DNA of 64,000 nucleotides, taken from Agarilytica sp033852165. GTDB lineage: Bacteria > Pseudomonadota > Gammaproteobacteria > Pseudomonadales > Cellvibrionaceae. The stretch lies in NCBI GenBank assembly GCA_033852165.1, contig JAWSUZ010000035.1:1-64000 (forward strand). Direction: 5' to 3'. Shown in pieces: positions 7,763-16,993 of the stretch; position 1 is the first letter of the stretch, and each line of letters begins with the position of its first letter. The notes beneath the pieces were generated by a model that was not told the DNA's origin, did no database searches, and worked only from the letters and a program-made list of their open reading frames with translations. Position numbers and translations under genes: made by a program.

Positions 7763-8884
7763 TCAAGGCTCCAACCCAGCATCCCGCAATTTCTTCAACA
7801 AATTTTCCTCACGCGCTAACGATTCCCGCTCACGATTCAAGGAAGCATCCAACTCCCCCTCCAACCCCTTAATCTCCACCAACTGCTCATGAATAACAAT
7901 CAACGGCAGCTTCTGCTTCTTCAAAACATCCAAATCCAAAACCATCCCCGGCTGCTCAAAACCATCCGAAAAATTCTCCCCCGGAATAAAGCCATCAATC
8001 ACCCGCAAGCTCTCCTCCAATACCCAAGCCTGAAACTCCGCCACACGCTCAATCAAATAATCCAAAACCTCAGGATCAACCTCATAATCATCGTTATAGC
8101 GGGAATCCACATAAGCATCGTTTAAAAACTGAAAGCGCTCTTGTTCACTTTTATCGTTTAACGGAAAGATAGAAGTGATGTGCTTATCGATAGTGGCAAT
8201 GCGTTCGCGTAGGTCATCTAACTTATGACTGCGGGGTTTGTAGTGGGTAAAGACCAATAACAGCGTATAAAACAAACGCTCACTCAATTGGTGCAAGCAA
8301 TACATGGCCGAAGCGTGGTCGTCGGATTGGTAGTGAACCTCTAGCGATTTTTTCGAGGCGTCGGCCCGTTGATAAAAACGGGTCAAATAGTGAATGGCAA
8401 ATTCTTTGCGTTTTTCGATCGAGAACTCTCTCGGCTCTGGTAACTCTTCCTTTTCGCCGTAGAGCACAATGCCGTCTTTTACGACATCGAGGTAAAAGTA
8501 CTCGCTATGTCGCAAGGCATCGGAAAACCGCAGGTACGATTCACGGATAATGTGAATACTGGTGGGCAACTCTGGGTGCTCTCTCACACTGGCGTCGAGT
8601 TGTGCCCACCATTTACTTTTCTTCATGGTGTTTGGGCCCTTCACCACCACCAATATATCGATGTCGGAATGGTATTCCGATAAGACGCCGGTTTTGGGAT
8701 CTGTTCGACGGTCGTTAATCGCGTCACCACGTGCGTAGCTACCAAACAGCCAAATCATACTGACGCTGTTTTTGATATTGGCGTGAACAAGCTCTGTAAT
8801 AATACTGAGTTGTTTCTGAATACCTTCGGGTACTCCGTCGAGCGATGTGGTGTAAGGCGGCAAGGGAGATGGGTTTAACGACAT
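7763..8884 (-). CDS. Fused MNT nucleotidyltransferase-HEPN protein
   Basis: A 373-residue protein with an N-terminal nucleotidyltransferase domain (GSYARGDA at 48-55, then SDIDILVV with Asp74 and Asp76) and a helical middle region about 150-300 that fits HEPN, with an RSHKL string resembling the R-x-H RNase motif. The last 60 residues are coiled-coil-like. In toxin-antitoxin pairs the HEPN protein is a ribonuclease toxin and the MNT protein silences it by adding nucleotides; here both appear in one chain. It is a single gene next to a restriction system, which fits a defence setting. The exact function is inferred. Confidence 0.75.
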   Translation of the reverse strand: MSLNPSPLPPYTTSLDGVPEGIQKQLSIITELVHANIKNSVSMIWLFGSYARGDAINDRRTDPKTGVLSEYHSDIDILVVVKGPNTMKKSKWWAQLDASVREHPELPTSIHIIRESYLRFSDALRHSEYFYLDVVKDGIVLYGEKEELPEPREFSIEKRKEFAIHYLTRFYQRADASKKSLEVHYQSDDHASAMYCLHQLSERLFYTLLLVFTHYKPRSHKLDDLRERIATIDKHITSIFPLNDKSEQERFQFLNDAYVDSRYNDDYEVDPEVLDYLIERVAEFQAWVLEESLRVIDGFIPGENFSDGFEQPGMVLDLDVLKKQKLPLIVIHEQLVEIKGLEGELDASLNRERESLAREENLLKKLRDAGLEP

Positions 8885-9424
8885 AAGTTAGTTTTTAGCT
8901 CTTGAATTGGCTGTTTCAGGCTACATTTTTAGGCCTGCGGCTGAGCATAAAAGCGCGCTTAGAAAATGTCCATGGTTAAATATTCTGGCGATACTTAACA
9001 TCCTCACTTTTCCCTTTTACGGGTTACACATCAACCGTCCTTAATCACCAGCCATACGCCAAGCTTCCCACCATCCACAGCCCCCAATTTCCCCCAAGAT
9101 CCAATTGCTACTACCGGCACTGGGTGCTATATTTTTGCCCATACGAATAGTGGGTGTTTATGGCGCCACATTCATCAAAATGAGACAAAAAAGAACAAAT
9201 AAAAAACTAAAAGACACATAAGAGGATTTAACGCCGCTTTAAAAGTCTCTTTCGCAAATACCACCTACTCTTTCTCTTACATGGGCAAATTTTTAAGCGC
9301 CATTCATCAAACCATTGGCGACTAAAGACAGTAGAGAAGTCAGCAGGAAAGAAAGCAGGCAAAAGCCGACGATCTTTGTGTTAACTCAATTTTGATTGGC
9401 TGTTTTTCAGCCTTTGGGGTAGCA
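8885..9424. other. 540-bp gap with no gene; small hairpin before the operon start
   Basis: No supported gene is seen. Just before the ribosome site of the next gene is a small hairpin, GGCTG-TTTTT-CAGCC (9398-9412), which may lie in the 5' leader of the electron-transfer operon. No clear CRP or FNR box was found. Confidence 0.5.
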
Positions 9425-11974
9425 GTGACGAATCATTATAAAATCGCCATTATCGGTGCGGGTCCTGCGGGCCTTAGTGCTGCTGGGCGTGCCGCGTTTT
9501 ACGATCAGCAGAGCAATCAAGAGAACAATAAGAGTGGCGATACCGAGCCATCTTACGTCTTATTAGAATCCTTCGATAAACCCGCCAAAACCATTCAGCG
9601 TTACCAAAAAGGTAAGCTGGTTATGGCCGAGCCTGGCTATTTGGCTTTACGCAGTGATTTTTCATTTGCTCAGGCCAGTCGCGAACAGGTTTTAGGCGGC
9701 TGGGCCAATGAACTGGTCGATCAGAAGGTTAATATTCGTTACGGCTCTGAAGTGGCGGCGATCTCTGGGCAACAGGGTGGCTTTACTCTCAATTTTAAAG
9801 ACGGCAAATGCCTCACGGCCGACAACGTTGTTATCGCTGTGGGCTTGGAAGGTAACCCGCGCAAGTTGGGCGTACCGGGGGAAGATTTACCCGTTGTGCA
9901 ATATACCCTCGACGACCCTGGGGCGTGTAACGGTGAAACAATTGTTGTGGTGGGCGCGGGGGATTCCGCGATTGAAAACGCAATGGCACTTGCTAAGAAT
10001 AATCAGGTTTATTTGCTGAACCGTCGTGATGAATTTTCGCGTGCGAAAGAAGGCAACCTGAACGCGGTTCTTAAAGCCAATGCGGATGAAAACACCACGC
10101 TTTCGGTGTACTACAACACCACTGCACAATCCGTGAGTGATGAGGAGAACGGCACTTACACCATGGTGTTGAATACGCCAGACGGTGACGTATCGATTGA
10201 CTGCCATCGTATTATTGCGCGCTTGGGCGGTATTCCCCCTCGGCGTTTTGTCGAATCGTCTGGTGTGGTCTTTCCCAATGCTAAGCCGGATGCCATTCCG
10301 GATTTAAGCGATAAGTACCAGTCCAATGTGCCGGGTGTTTATATTATTGGTTCGCTGGCGGGTTATCCGCTTATCAAGCAGGCGCTGAACCAAGGTTACG
10401 ATGTTATCGAATACATACTCGGTAACACGATTAAACCCGCCGACCACCCTTTGTTAGATTTGCAATTTAAGTTATTGCCTTATAAGAAAGAAGTCGATGA
10501 GCTGATTCGTCTGTTTCAACAGCGTATTCCCATTTTTAAACGCATGAACGCCCTGCAGTTTAGGGAGCTGATCATTGAAAGTAATATTCTCGTCGCTTAC
10601 GAAAAAGGCGAGATGTATGAAAGTGTGCTGGCTAAGGCTGAGCACATCGAGAAGGTGCTCGAAAAGCGACAGCAAAAGCCGAAATACACGAAGACGATTT
10701 TAGCGGGCGATTATATTTATCGCGAGGGTGACTATTCAAACTCCTTCTTTACCATTGTGGAGGGGGAAGTCACGGTTGAGATGCCCGGTATTAACGGCAA
10801 GCAGACCTATACCCGTGGCCAGTTTTTTGGTGAGAACAGCCTGCTTTCGGGTCGCCCCCGGATTGGCAGTGCGATAGCGAACAGTAATTGCATCATCGTC
10901 GAAACGCCGCGTCGTATTATGGTGAAGTTGATGAACTCCAACGACGATGTCCGCGAGGGCATTGATTTGGTGTTTATTATTCGTACCCTGCAACGTTTGT
11001 TTGCCCCTAATCTTTCGAGTGATGAACTGGTTAAGTTTGCGGGCGCGGCTAAGCTGCGCACATTTAAACCCGGCGAAGTGATTTTTAAAGAAGGCGATAA
11101 AGGCGAGTCGTTACACTTTGTGCGCAGTGGCTCGGTTACCTTAAGCCGTATGACCGACGATAAAAACATCGTTGTTGCTCAATACCAAACGGGCAAGATC
11201 ATTGGCCAAATGGCGTTGATGGGCGATGCCGCCCGACGCGAAACCGCAACGGCCAATGTGTTCAGTGAAACCATTGAGCTGACGAATGAGATTCTGTACC
11301 GCATTTTAGAAGCGGATACTTCTACCATTGAAAGCTTTCAGGATAACGCTTCTTCAAGTGCCATATTGCATACGCGCATGGAAGTACGGCCCGAGATTGG
11401 CTCGGTCACTGACTTTTTGATGGAGGAAGGCTTAGGCGAAGCCACCAACTGTTTAATTATCGACGAAAGCCTTTGTGTCGGTTGTAACAACTGCGAAAAA
11501 GCCTGTGCTGAAACCCATGGCGGTATTAGCCGTTTGGACCGTGAAGCGGGTGCATCATTTGCCAATGTTCATGTGCCGTTTTCTTGTCGGCATTGCGCGC
11601 AACCACACTGCATGAAAGATTGCCCGCCTAACGCGATTCATCGCTCGGCTTCGGGTGAGGTCCACATTGATGATACCTGTATTGGTTGTGGTAACTGCGA
11701 AACCAACTGTCCTTATAATGCCATAAAACTGGCTTACGACGCGCCGGAAAAACCGGGCCTATTCGCTTGGCTATTTTTAGGGAAAGGCGATGGCCCTGGC
11801 GAAGAGGCGCATTATTCGCCCACAGAAAAAGCCAAGGCAAAAGGTAAAAAAGCGGTTAAATGCGATGCCTGTATGAATTTGCCTTCTGGCCCTGCCTGTG
11901 TGAATTCCTGCCCCACCGGCGCCGCAATGCGTATGTCGCCCGACCAATTTATTGAACTTGTCGAGAAGCGATAA
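9425..11974 (+). CDS. Flavoprotein fused to two cNMP-binding domains and a 4x[4Fe-4S] ferredoxin
   Basis: An 849-residue cytosolic fusion. GTG 9425 (GGGGT upstream) is preferred over TTG 9392 because it starts right before the FAD fold. Residues 5-24 hold the FAD motif GAGPAGLSAA and about 172-192 the NAD(P) motif GAGDSAIENA, in a thioredoxin-reductase-like layout without the CxxC redox pair. Two cyclic-nucleotide-binding domains follow (about 419-500 with FGENSLLSGRPR; about 539-630 with IGQMALMGDAARR, where the usual Glu is Gln). Residues 676-849 carry four cysteine groups (CVGCNNCEKAC, CRHCAQPHCMKDC, CIGCGNCETNC, CDACMNLPSGPACVNSC), as in DmsB/PsrB electron-transfer subunits. It probably links NAD(P)H to the membrane partner encoded 2 bases downstream. 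Confidence 0.9.
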   Translation: MTNHYKIAIIGAGPAGLSAAGRAAFYDQQSNQENNKSGDTEPSYVLLESFDKPAKTIQRYQKGKLVMAEPGYLALRSDFSFAQASREQVLGGWANELVDQKVNIRYGSEVAAISGQQGGFTLNFKDGKCLTADNVVIAVGLEGNPRKLGVPGEDLPVVQYTLDDPGACNGETIVVVGAGDSAIENAMALAKNNQVYLLNRRDEFSRAKEGNLNAVLKANADENTTLSVYYNTTAQSVSDEENGTYTMVLNTPDGDVSIDCHRIIARLGGIPPRRFVESSGVVFPNAKPDAIPDLSDKYQSNVPGVYIIGSLAGYPLIKQALNQGYDVIEYILGNTIKPADHPLLDLQFKLLPYKKEVDELIRLFQQRIPIFKRMNALQFRELIIESNILVAYEKGEMYESVLAKAEHIEKVLEKRQQKPKYTKTILAGDYIYREGDYSNSFFTIVEGEVTVEMPGINGKQTYTRGQFFGENSLLSGRPRIGSAIANSNCIIVETPRRIMVKLMNSNDDVREGIDLVFIIRTLQRLFAPNLSSDELVKFAGAAKLRTFKPGEVIFKEGDKGESLHFVRSGSVTLSRMTDDKNIVVAQYQTGKIIGQMALMGDAARRETATANVFSETIELTNEILYRILEADTSTIESFQDNASSSAILHTRMEVRPEIGSVTDFLMEEGLGEATNCLIIDESLCVGCNNCEKACAETHGGISRLDREAGASFANVHVPFSCRHCAQPHCMKDCPPNAIHRSASGEVHIDDTCIGCGNCETNCPYNAIKLAYDAPEKPGLFAWLFLGKGDGPGEEAHYSPTEKAKAKGKKAVKCDACMNLPSGPACVNSCPTGAAMRMSPDQFIELVEKR

Positions 11975-11976
11975 CC

Positions 11977-12867
11977 ATGCACGAGAATATGTTGGACTAT
12001 AAAGGCAAGCGCTATTTTTATATTAGCCTCGCGCTGGTTGCCGTTTGCGTGGGGATATTTATGTCCCAGGGCGCATTGTTTGCTGCCAATGGTGGCACGT
12101 GGCAAGGCTATGTCCTGGGCACTGTCGGCGCGGGCCTTATTTGTTGGCTAATGGCCTTGGGCATACGCAAGCGAAGTTATGCTTCTACTTTAGGCTCCTT
12201 AAATGGTTGGGTATCGGCCCATGTTTATTTGGGCTCTGCTCTGCTTATTATTGCCACGCTGCATTGTGCGGCGCAATTTGGATTGAACATTCATACCCTC
12301 GCGTTTGTCTTGATGACGATTGTGATTCTGAGTGGGTTTTATGGTTTGTTCGCCTATTTACGCTATCCCAAAATCGAAGCCGACAACCGTTTAGAAAAAC
12401 CGCGTAGCGCTTTGTTTGAAGAGTTAAGCCAGCTGAATAAAAACGTTCGTAATTTAAGTAAAAAATGTGACGGGCAGATTCAGCAAGTGGTTGAAAGTGC
12501 AATCGAACGAACGGCGATTGGCGGTGGCACCATCGCTCAGCTTTTTGCATTGGATAGCTCAAAGGTTGTGAGTGCAGACGATGCTGATAAAGCCAGTTCA
12601 ACCACGCTCGTCGCCAATTATGATCAGCAAGTGGTGATTGATGTAATCGCTAAAAAATTACCGCGTACACGCCGCCAAGGCCAGCCCGCGCTGTTGCAAC
12701 AAATGCTCAGTATGCTGTGTCGTCGACAGGCGTTATTACGGCGTATTCGCCGGGACATCCAGTTACAAGGGTTTATGAAGGTGTGGTTGTTGTTTCATAT
12801 TCCTTTATCCGTGGCATTACTTTTTGCCTTGGCCATTCACATTCTCTCAGTGTTTTATTACTGGTAA
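11977..12867 (+). CDS. Five-helix membrane cytochrome b-like protein
   Basis: A 296-residue inner-membrane protein with helices at about 13-35, 42-63, 78-98, 108-128 and 269-296 and a large charged loop (130-265). Two histidine pairs, His82/His96 and His274/His288, are each spaced 14 residues within one helix. That is the spacing used to bind two stacked b hemes in cytochrome b of bc1-type enzymes. It starts 2 bases after the ferredoxin fusion, so the two are likely one complex passing electrons between the Fe-S chain and the quinone pool or the periplasmic hemes. I know no named family for it. Confidence 0.75.
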   Translation: MHENMLDYKGKRYFYISLALVAVCVGIFMSQGALFAANGGTWQGYVLGTVGAGLICWLMALGIRKRSYASTLGSLNGWVSAHVYLGSALLIIATLHCAAQFGLNIHTLAFVLMTIVILSGFYGLFAYLRYPKIEADNRLEKPRSALFEELSQLNKNVRNLSKKCDGQIQQVVESAIERTAIGGGTIAQLFALDSSKVVSADDADKASSTTLVANYDQQVVIDVIAKKLPRTRRQGQPALLQQMLSMLCRRQALLRRIRRDIQLQGFMKVWLLFHIPLSVALLFALAIHILSVFYYW

Positions 12868-12883
12868 GGGCCGAGTCAATTCC

Positions 12884-14788
12884 ATGGATATATTGTTACG
12901 CTATGTCGACACGGCCAACGGTAGCCAGAGCTACCAAGACACCGAGGTCAAAAGTAAAAGTCTTTCTATCGGCAGTTCTAAAGCCGCCGATATTCAATTG
13001 TGCGGTAAGGACATTGCCCTTAAACACTTGGTTATTATCACGTCGGGTGGAAAGGTAAAGTTCGACTGTAAAGGTAAGCTCAGAATTGATTTAAATGGCC
13101 GAGCGGTGTCGAAAGGCAAGCTGGCGGTTAATGACGAGATTCAGCTCGAAAGCCATATCATCCGAGTCATTAATGCGCCTGCAGGTTTTGATATTGCGCT
13201 GGAAATTCGGGTCGACCAAAATTTACAAGACCGGGCACTTGAATCGGCTTATGTCACCACCATCGATGGCGCATCGTGGGGCACACGTTGGCCTGCCTAC
13301 GCCATTAGCCTGGTATTGCTGGTCGTATTTGCCGCGTGGCCTTTGTACTCGCATTACTATAATACGCATAACGAAAATGCGACTGCGCCCGAAAGTGAGA
13401 TTCTGGGCAATGCAAAATCTGAAATTAGTTTTTTCCACAGTGGCGACCGCTATTGGTCCACGGGTTCATTGAACCAGGCTCATCAGTTATCGATAGGGGA
13501 TAATTGCGCGGCTTGTCATAAAAGCCCTTTCGAGCAAGTGAAAGACGAAGCGTGTGAAGAGTGCCACGAAACTGCGGATCATATTGATCCGAACAGCACC
13601 TTAATTAGCGCCAGCAGCCACGCTAAAAATTCTGCACAGGCCTGCCAGAGTTGCCATAAGGAACACAACGAACCGACGTCCGTCATTATTAAGTCGGATA
13701 TGTTGTGTGTGGACTGCCATGCAGAAGAAGTGCGTAATGCGGGTGAGAATCTTCACCATAGTGCTAGCTCGACGGGTGCAGTGGATAGCGCGATTGATAA
13801 CACGGTTAATAGCCTCTCTGAAGGCAACACGTCTACAGCTTCGGGCATTGCCAGTATTCCCACGACTACCGGCTTTAGTTTGGGCAAGCATCCGCAATTT
13901 AAACTCAGCTATTTGGAGTCTGTAAAACTCGACAGTACCGAAGCCGAAAAAACCATTGTGAATATGAGCTGGAACAAGCAGCAAATGGCTTTTGATTCGG
14001 CATACCCGGAAGCGTCTAATTTAAAGTTTAATCATAAGGTGCATTTTAACCCGTCTAAAATGCGCACCACGGATAAGCCTGACGGTATGGAATGTGCCGA
14101 CTGTCATACATTAAAGTCGGACAAGGAACACTTCGAGCCGATCAGCATGGAAGAGCATTGTTCGTCTTGCCATGAATTAACCTTTGATACCGATAATCTC
14201 GAACGGCAACTGCCCCACGGTGAACCCGACGAAGTGATTCGCATGTTAGAAGAACATTACGTGCGTGTTTATACCGATCCGGATTTTAAACCTGCGGGTT
14301 CCAGTACGCGCCGTCGCCGTTTGGGCCAACGCCGTAACGATTCAAACTGCGAGTCGCCTTTCGCATGCGGCATGCAAAAAGCCGCGCGCGAAGCCGAAGC
14401 GCAATTTATTAAGGGTGGGTGTAATTACTGCCACCAAGTTTCGGATACTGAGGCAGACAATATTTATGCACGCTGGAAGGTTCTACCCGTTCGTATTAAC
14501 GATGACTGGTATCCCAATGCCATATTCGACCATGCCAGCCATGAAACGAAAAAAGTGGATTCGAACCACAGCTGTTTGAGTTGCCATGATGCGGAAGAGT
14601 CGGAGTCGAATACCGATGTGTTAATTCCGGGTATTGATAATTGTGTGGATTGCCATGGGGATGAATCTATCGCCAATAAGATTACGGTGAATTGTGTTTC
14701 GTGCCATGACTTTCACCCGAAAATGCTGCGCCCAAGCATGCCCAGTATGAATACGATTGACATGCCCCTCACGGGCAAACAGCTTTAA
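12884..14788 (+). CDS. Membrane-anchored FHA-decaheme cytochrome c
   Basis: A 634-residue protein. The N-terminus (about 4-105) is an FHA fold, but the phosphothreonine residues are changed: the usual GR is GS and SxxH is AxxH, so it may only serve in protein contacts. One helix (136-158) crosses the inner membrane. The periplasmic part has ten CxxCH heme sites: CAACH, CEECH, CQSCH, CVDCH, CADCH, CSSCH, CNYCH, CLSCH, CVDCH and CVSCH. A basic string RRRRLG sits near residue 475 before a Cys-rich insert. ATG 12884 is used because the upstream 20 codons lie over the previous gene. It probably takes electrons from the membrane cytochrome b. Confidence 0.88.
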   Translation: MDILLRYVDTANGSQSYQDTEVKSKSLSIGSSKAADIQLCGKDIALKHLVIITSGGKVKFDCKGKLRIDLNGRAVSKGKLAVNDEIQLESHIIRVINAPAGFDIALEIRVDQNLQDRALESAYVTTIDGASWGTRWPAYAISLVLLVVFAAWPLYSHYYNTHNENATAPESEILGNAKSEISFFHSGDRYWSTGSLNQAHQLSIGDNCAACHKSPFEQVKDEACEECHETADHIDPNSTLISASSHAKNSAQACQSCHKEHNEPTSVIIKSDMLCVDCHAEEVRNAGENLHHSASSTGAVDSAIDNTVNSLSEGNTSTASGIASIPTTTGFSLGKHPQFKLSYLESVKLDSTEAEKTIVNMSWNKQQMAFDSAYPEASNLKFNHKVHFNPSKMRTTDKPDGMECADCHTLKSDKEHFEPISMEEHCSSCHELTFDTDNLERQLPHGEPDEVIRMLEEHYVRVYTDPDFKPAGSSTRRRRLGQRRNDSNCESPFACGMQKAAREAEAQFIKGGCNYCHQVSDTEADNIYARWKVLPVRINDDWYPNAIFDHASHETKKVDSNHSCLSCHDAEESESNTDVLIPGIDNCVDCHGDESIANKITVNCVSCHDFHPKMLRPSMPSMNTIDMPLTGKQL

Positions 14789-14896
14789 AACATTGCGATA
14801 GCGCGAATACTGGGTGTTCAGCCCTGTACTCGCGCCGAATCAAACTTTTGAAAACGGTTGAATTTAATCACAACGGTTTTAATTGAGAAATTGATT

Positions 14897-16990
14897 ATGA
14901 ATAAAATATCCGCCAGTTTGGCGATGGCTTTTTCGCTGTTAATGATCTCCTGCTCGGGCGGGGATGATTTGGATAATAGCGGCGGTTGCGATGGGTCTTG
15001 TGCGAGTACGTCTTCGCAGCTGACCACCGATGACGTCGAACAGATATTGGCGCAGGCGATTCAAGAAGCCCGCGCGCAAGATCGGAACGCGACCATTGCG
15101 GTGTCCGATCGTGTCGGTAATATTTTGGCGGTTTACCGTATGGGAGATGCCAGTGACCGTGTGGTTCTGCTTGCGACGGAAGTCACGAGAGACAGTAATG
15201 GTGACAACGTCGTCCCAATCGATAGTGGCTTAGAAGGTATTCAATTACCGACGGTTGGTGTTCCGCTGAATATTGACGACCAAGCGGCAATATCGAAAGC
15301 GATTACGGGCGCTTACCTTTCATCTGAAGGCAACGCGTTTTCGACCCGTACGGCCAGCCAAATTATTCAAGAGAATTTTAACCCCGGCGAGCAAGACCAA
15401 CCTTCTGGCCCTTTATTCGGTGTTCAATTTAGTCAGCTTTCGTGTTCGGATTTTACGATCGACAGTTCACTGATTAGCATCGGACCCAAACGCGCGCCCT
15501 TGGGACTTTCTGCCGACCCCGGTGGTTTCCCGCTTTATAAAAATGGGACGGTTGTGGGCGGTGTCGGTGTTATTGCTGATGGGCCTGATATTAATGGTGT
15601 CCCTTCTAACGGTTTATATTCTATTGATAAACTAATTTCAGATAACGACCATGATGTGGATGAGATTATCGCACTGGCGGGTGCCAATGGTTTTTATGCG
15701 CCTGAAAATCGTTTAGCCGACAGAATCACCCTCGAAGGGAAAACACTGCGTTTTAGCGACGCGGTTGTTGCGGACATACTATCGAACCCCGACACGGCGC
15801 CGTTAAGAACGGATATAGATTCTTCGATCGGTAGTTTACTTGCGGTATTTGGCTATACCGATGCAAGCGTTCGCGCAGGCTTAACCTTTGGCCAAGCCGA
15901 GTCTGGGATTCGCGCCGCGACAACTTCGGAATATCCTTCTAGCCTTGATGGCGTTACTCTCGATGCCCATATATTTGTCGATGCCAGCAATACCAACCGC
16001 TACCCCGCGATTGACGGAACAGACAGTTTACTCGTCGCCGCCGAGGTGCAAGCCATACTTGAAGATGCGCTGACGATTGCCAACCGAGCACGCGCGCAAA
16101 TTCGCCAGCCTCTAGGCAGCCAAGCGCGGGTTAGTATTGCAATCGTCGATACCAACGGCGTTATTTTAGGAATGGTACGTTCACGCGATGCACCGATCTT
16201 CGGTTCGGACGTTGCGGTACAAAAAGCGCGGACGGCGACTTTTTATTCTTCTGCCGGAGCCGCTAATTTTTTAAACGATCAACCTCCGGCGACGTATTTT
16301 GATATTTCGGATACGGCTCTTGCCCTCACGACAAAAGAAGACGTTAGCATCGGAGCATACGTTACCGACTTGCAAACCTTTGTTGGTAATACCGGCGCAC
16401 TTACCAACGGACTTTTTGCTTATTCCGATAGAGCGGGTGGGAACTTATCGCGACCGTTTTACCCCGATGGTTTATCGGGAAGTCCGGCAGGCCCACTGAG
16501 TAAAGAAAGTGGCTCATGGAGTGTGTTTTCCACCGGCATACAGTTGGACTTAGTCTTTAACGGTATTATTCAGCATGTATTGAATACCGCTTCGGCAGAC
16601 GCCTTCCCCACTATTCCCGACGTAACCGGCCAATGCACCGGCGTCGCCTTTGACCCCGAAAACCTCACCTTTAGTACTGGGGTCAATGTAGACCCTGCGG
16701 ATAACCCGATTGCCAACGGCATACAAATATTCCCAGGCAGTGTTCCTATTTACCGAGGTGAGACCTTAATCGGTGGCATCGGCGTTTCTGGAGACGGCGT
16801 TGACCAAGACGATATGATCAGCTTTTTAGGCGTTCACAATGCAGGCCTAAGGCTCGGGTCGGTTGGTAATGCCCCCATTGAAAGACGAGCGGATAACTTA
16901 TCGCCACAAGACGTTCGACAACGCTTTATCCAATGCCCACAAGCCCCCTTCCTCGATTCCGATGAAGACAACGTGTGCGAGGGCAAATAG
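14897..16990 (+). CDS. Lipoprotein with tandem GlcG/HbpS-like heme-binding domains
   Basis: A 697-residue exported lipoprotein (lipobox MISC, Cys19) made of two halves of similar design. Each starts with a helix and strand pattern typical of the GlcG/HbpS (DUF336) family: DVEQILAQAIQEA...IAVSDRVGNILAVYRM near residue 45, and VQAILEDALTIAN...VSIAIVDTNGVILGMVR near 385. Each ends with a GGxPLYKNGTVVGGVGV-type segment. Proteins of this family bind or degrade heme, and the tandem copy is unusual. Placed between a decaheme cytochrome and an outer-membrane barrel, it may bind heme or act as a scaffold for the cytochromes. ATG 14897 starts the signal peptide. Confidence 0.75.
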   Translation: MNKISASLAMAFSLLMISCSGGDDLDNSGGCDGSCASTSSQLTTDDVEQILAQAIQEARAQDRNATIAVSDRVGNILAVYRMGDASDRVVLLATEVTRDSNGDNVVPIDSGLEGIQLPTVGVPLNIDDQAAISKAITGAYLSSEGNAFSTRTASQIIQENFNPGEQDQPSGPLFGVQFSQLSCSDFTIDSSLISIGPKRAPLGLSADPGGFPLYKNGTVVGGVGVIADGPDINGVPSNGLYSIDKLISDNDHDVDEIIALAGANGFYAPENRLADRITLEGKTLRFSDAVVADILSNPDTAPLRTDIDSSIGSLLAVFGYTDASVRAGLTFGQAESGIRAATTSEYPSSLDGVTLDAHIFVDASNTNRYPAIDGTDSLLVAAEVQAILEDALTIANRARAQIRQPLGSQARVSIAIVDTNGVILGMVRSRDAPIFGSDVAVQKARTATFYSSAGAANFLNDQPPATYFDISDTALALTTKEDVSIGAYVTDLQTFVGNTGALTNGLFAYSDRAGGNLSRPFYPDGLSGSPAGPLSKESGSWSVFSTGIQLDLVFNGIIQHVLNTASADAFPTIPDVTGQCTGVAFDPENLTFSTGVNVDPADNPIANGIQIFPGSVPIYRGETLIGGIGVSGDGVDQDDMISFLGVHNAGLRLGSVGNAPIERRADNLSPQDVRQRFIQCPQAPFLDSDEDNVCEGK

Positions 16991-16993
16991 ATC

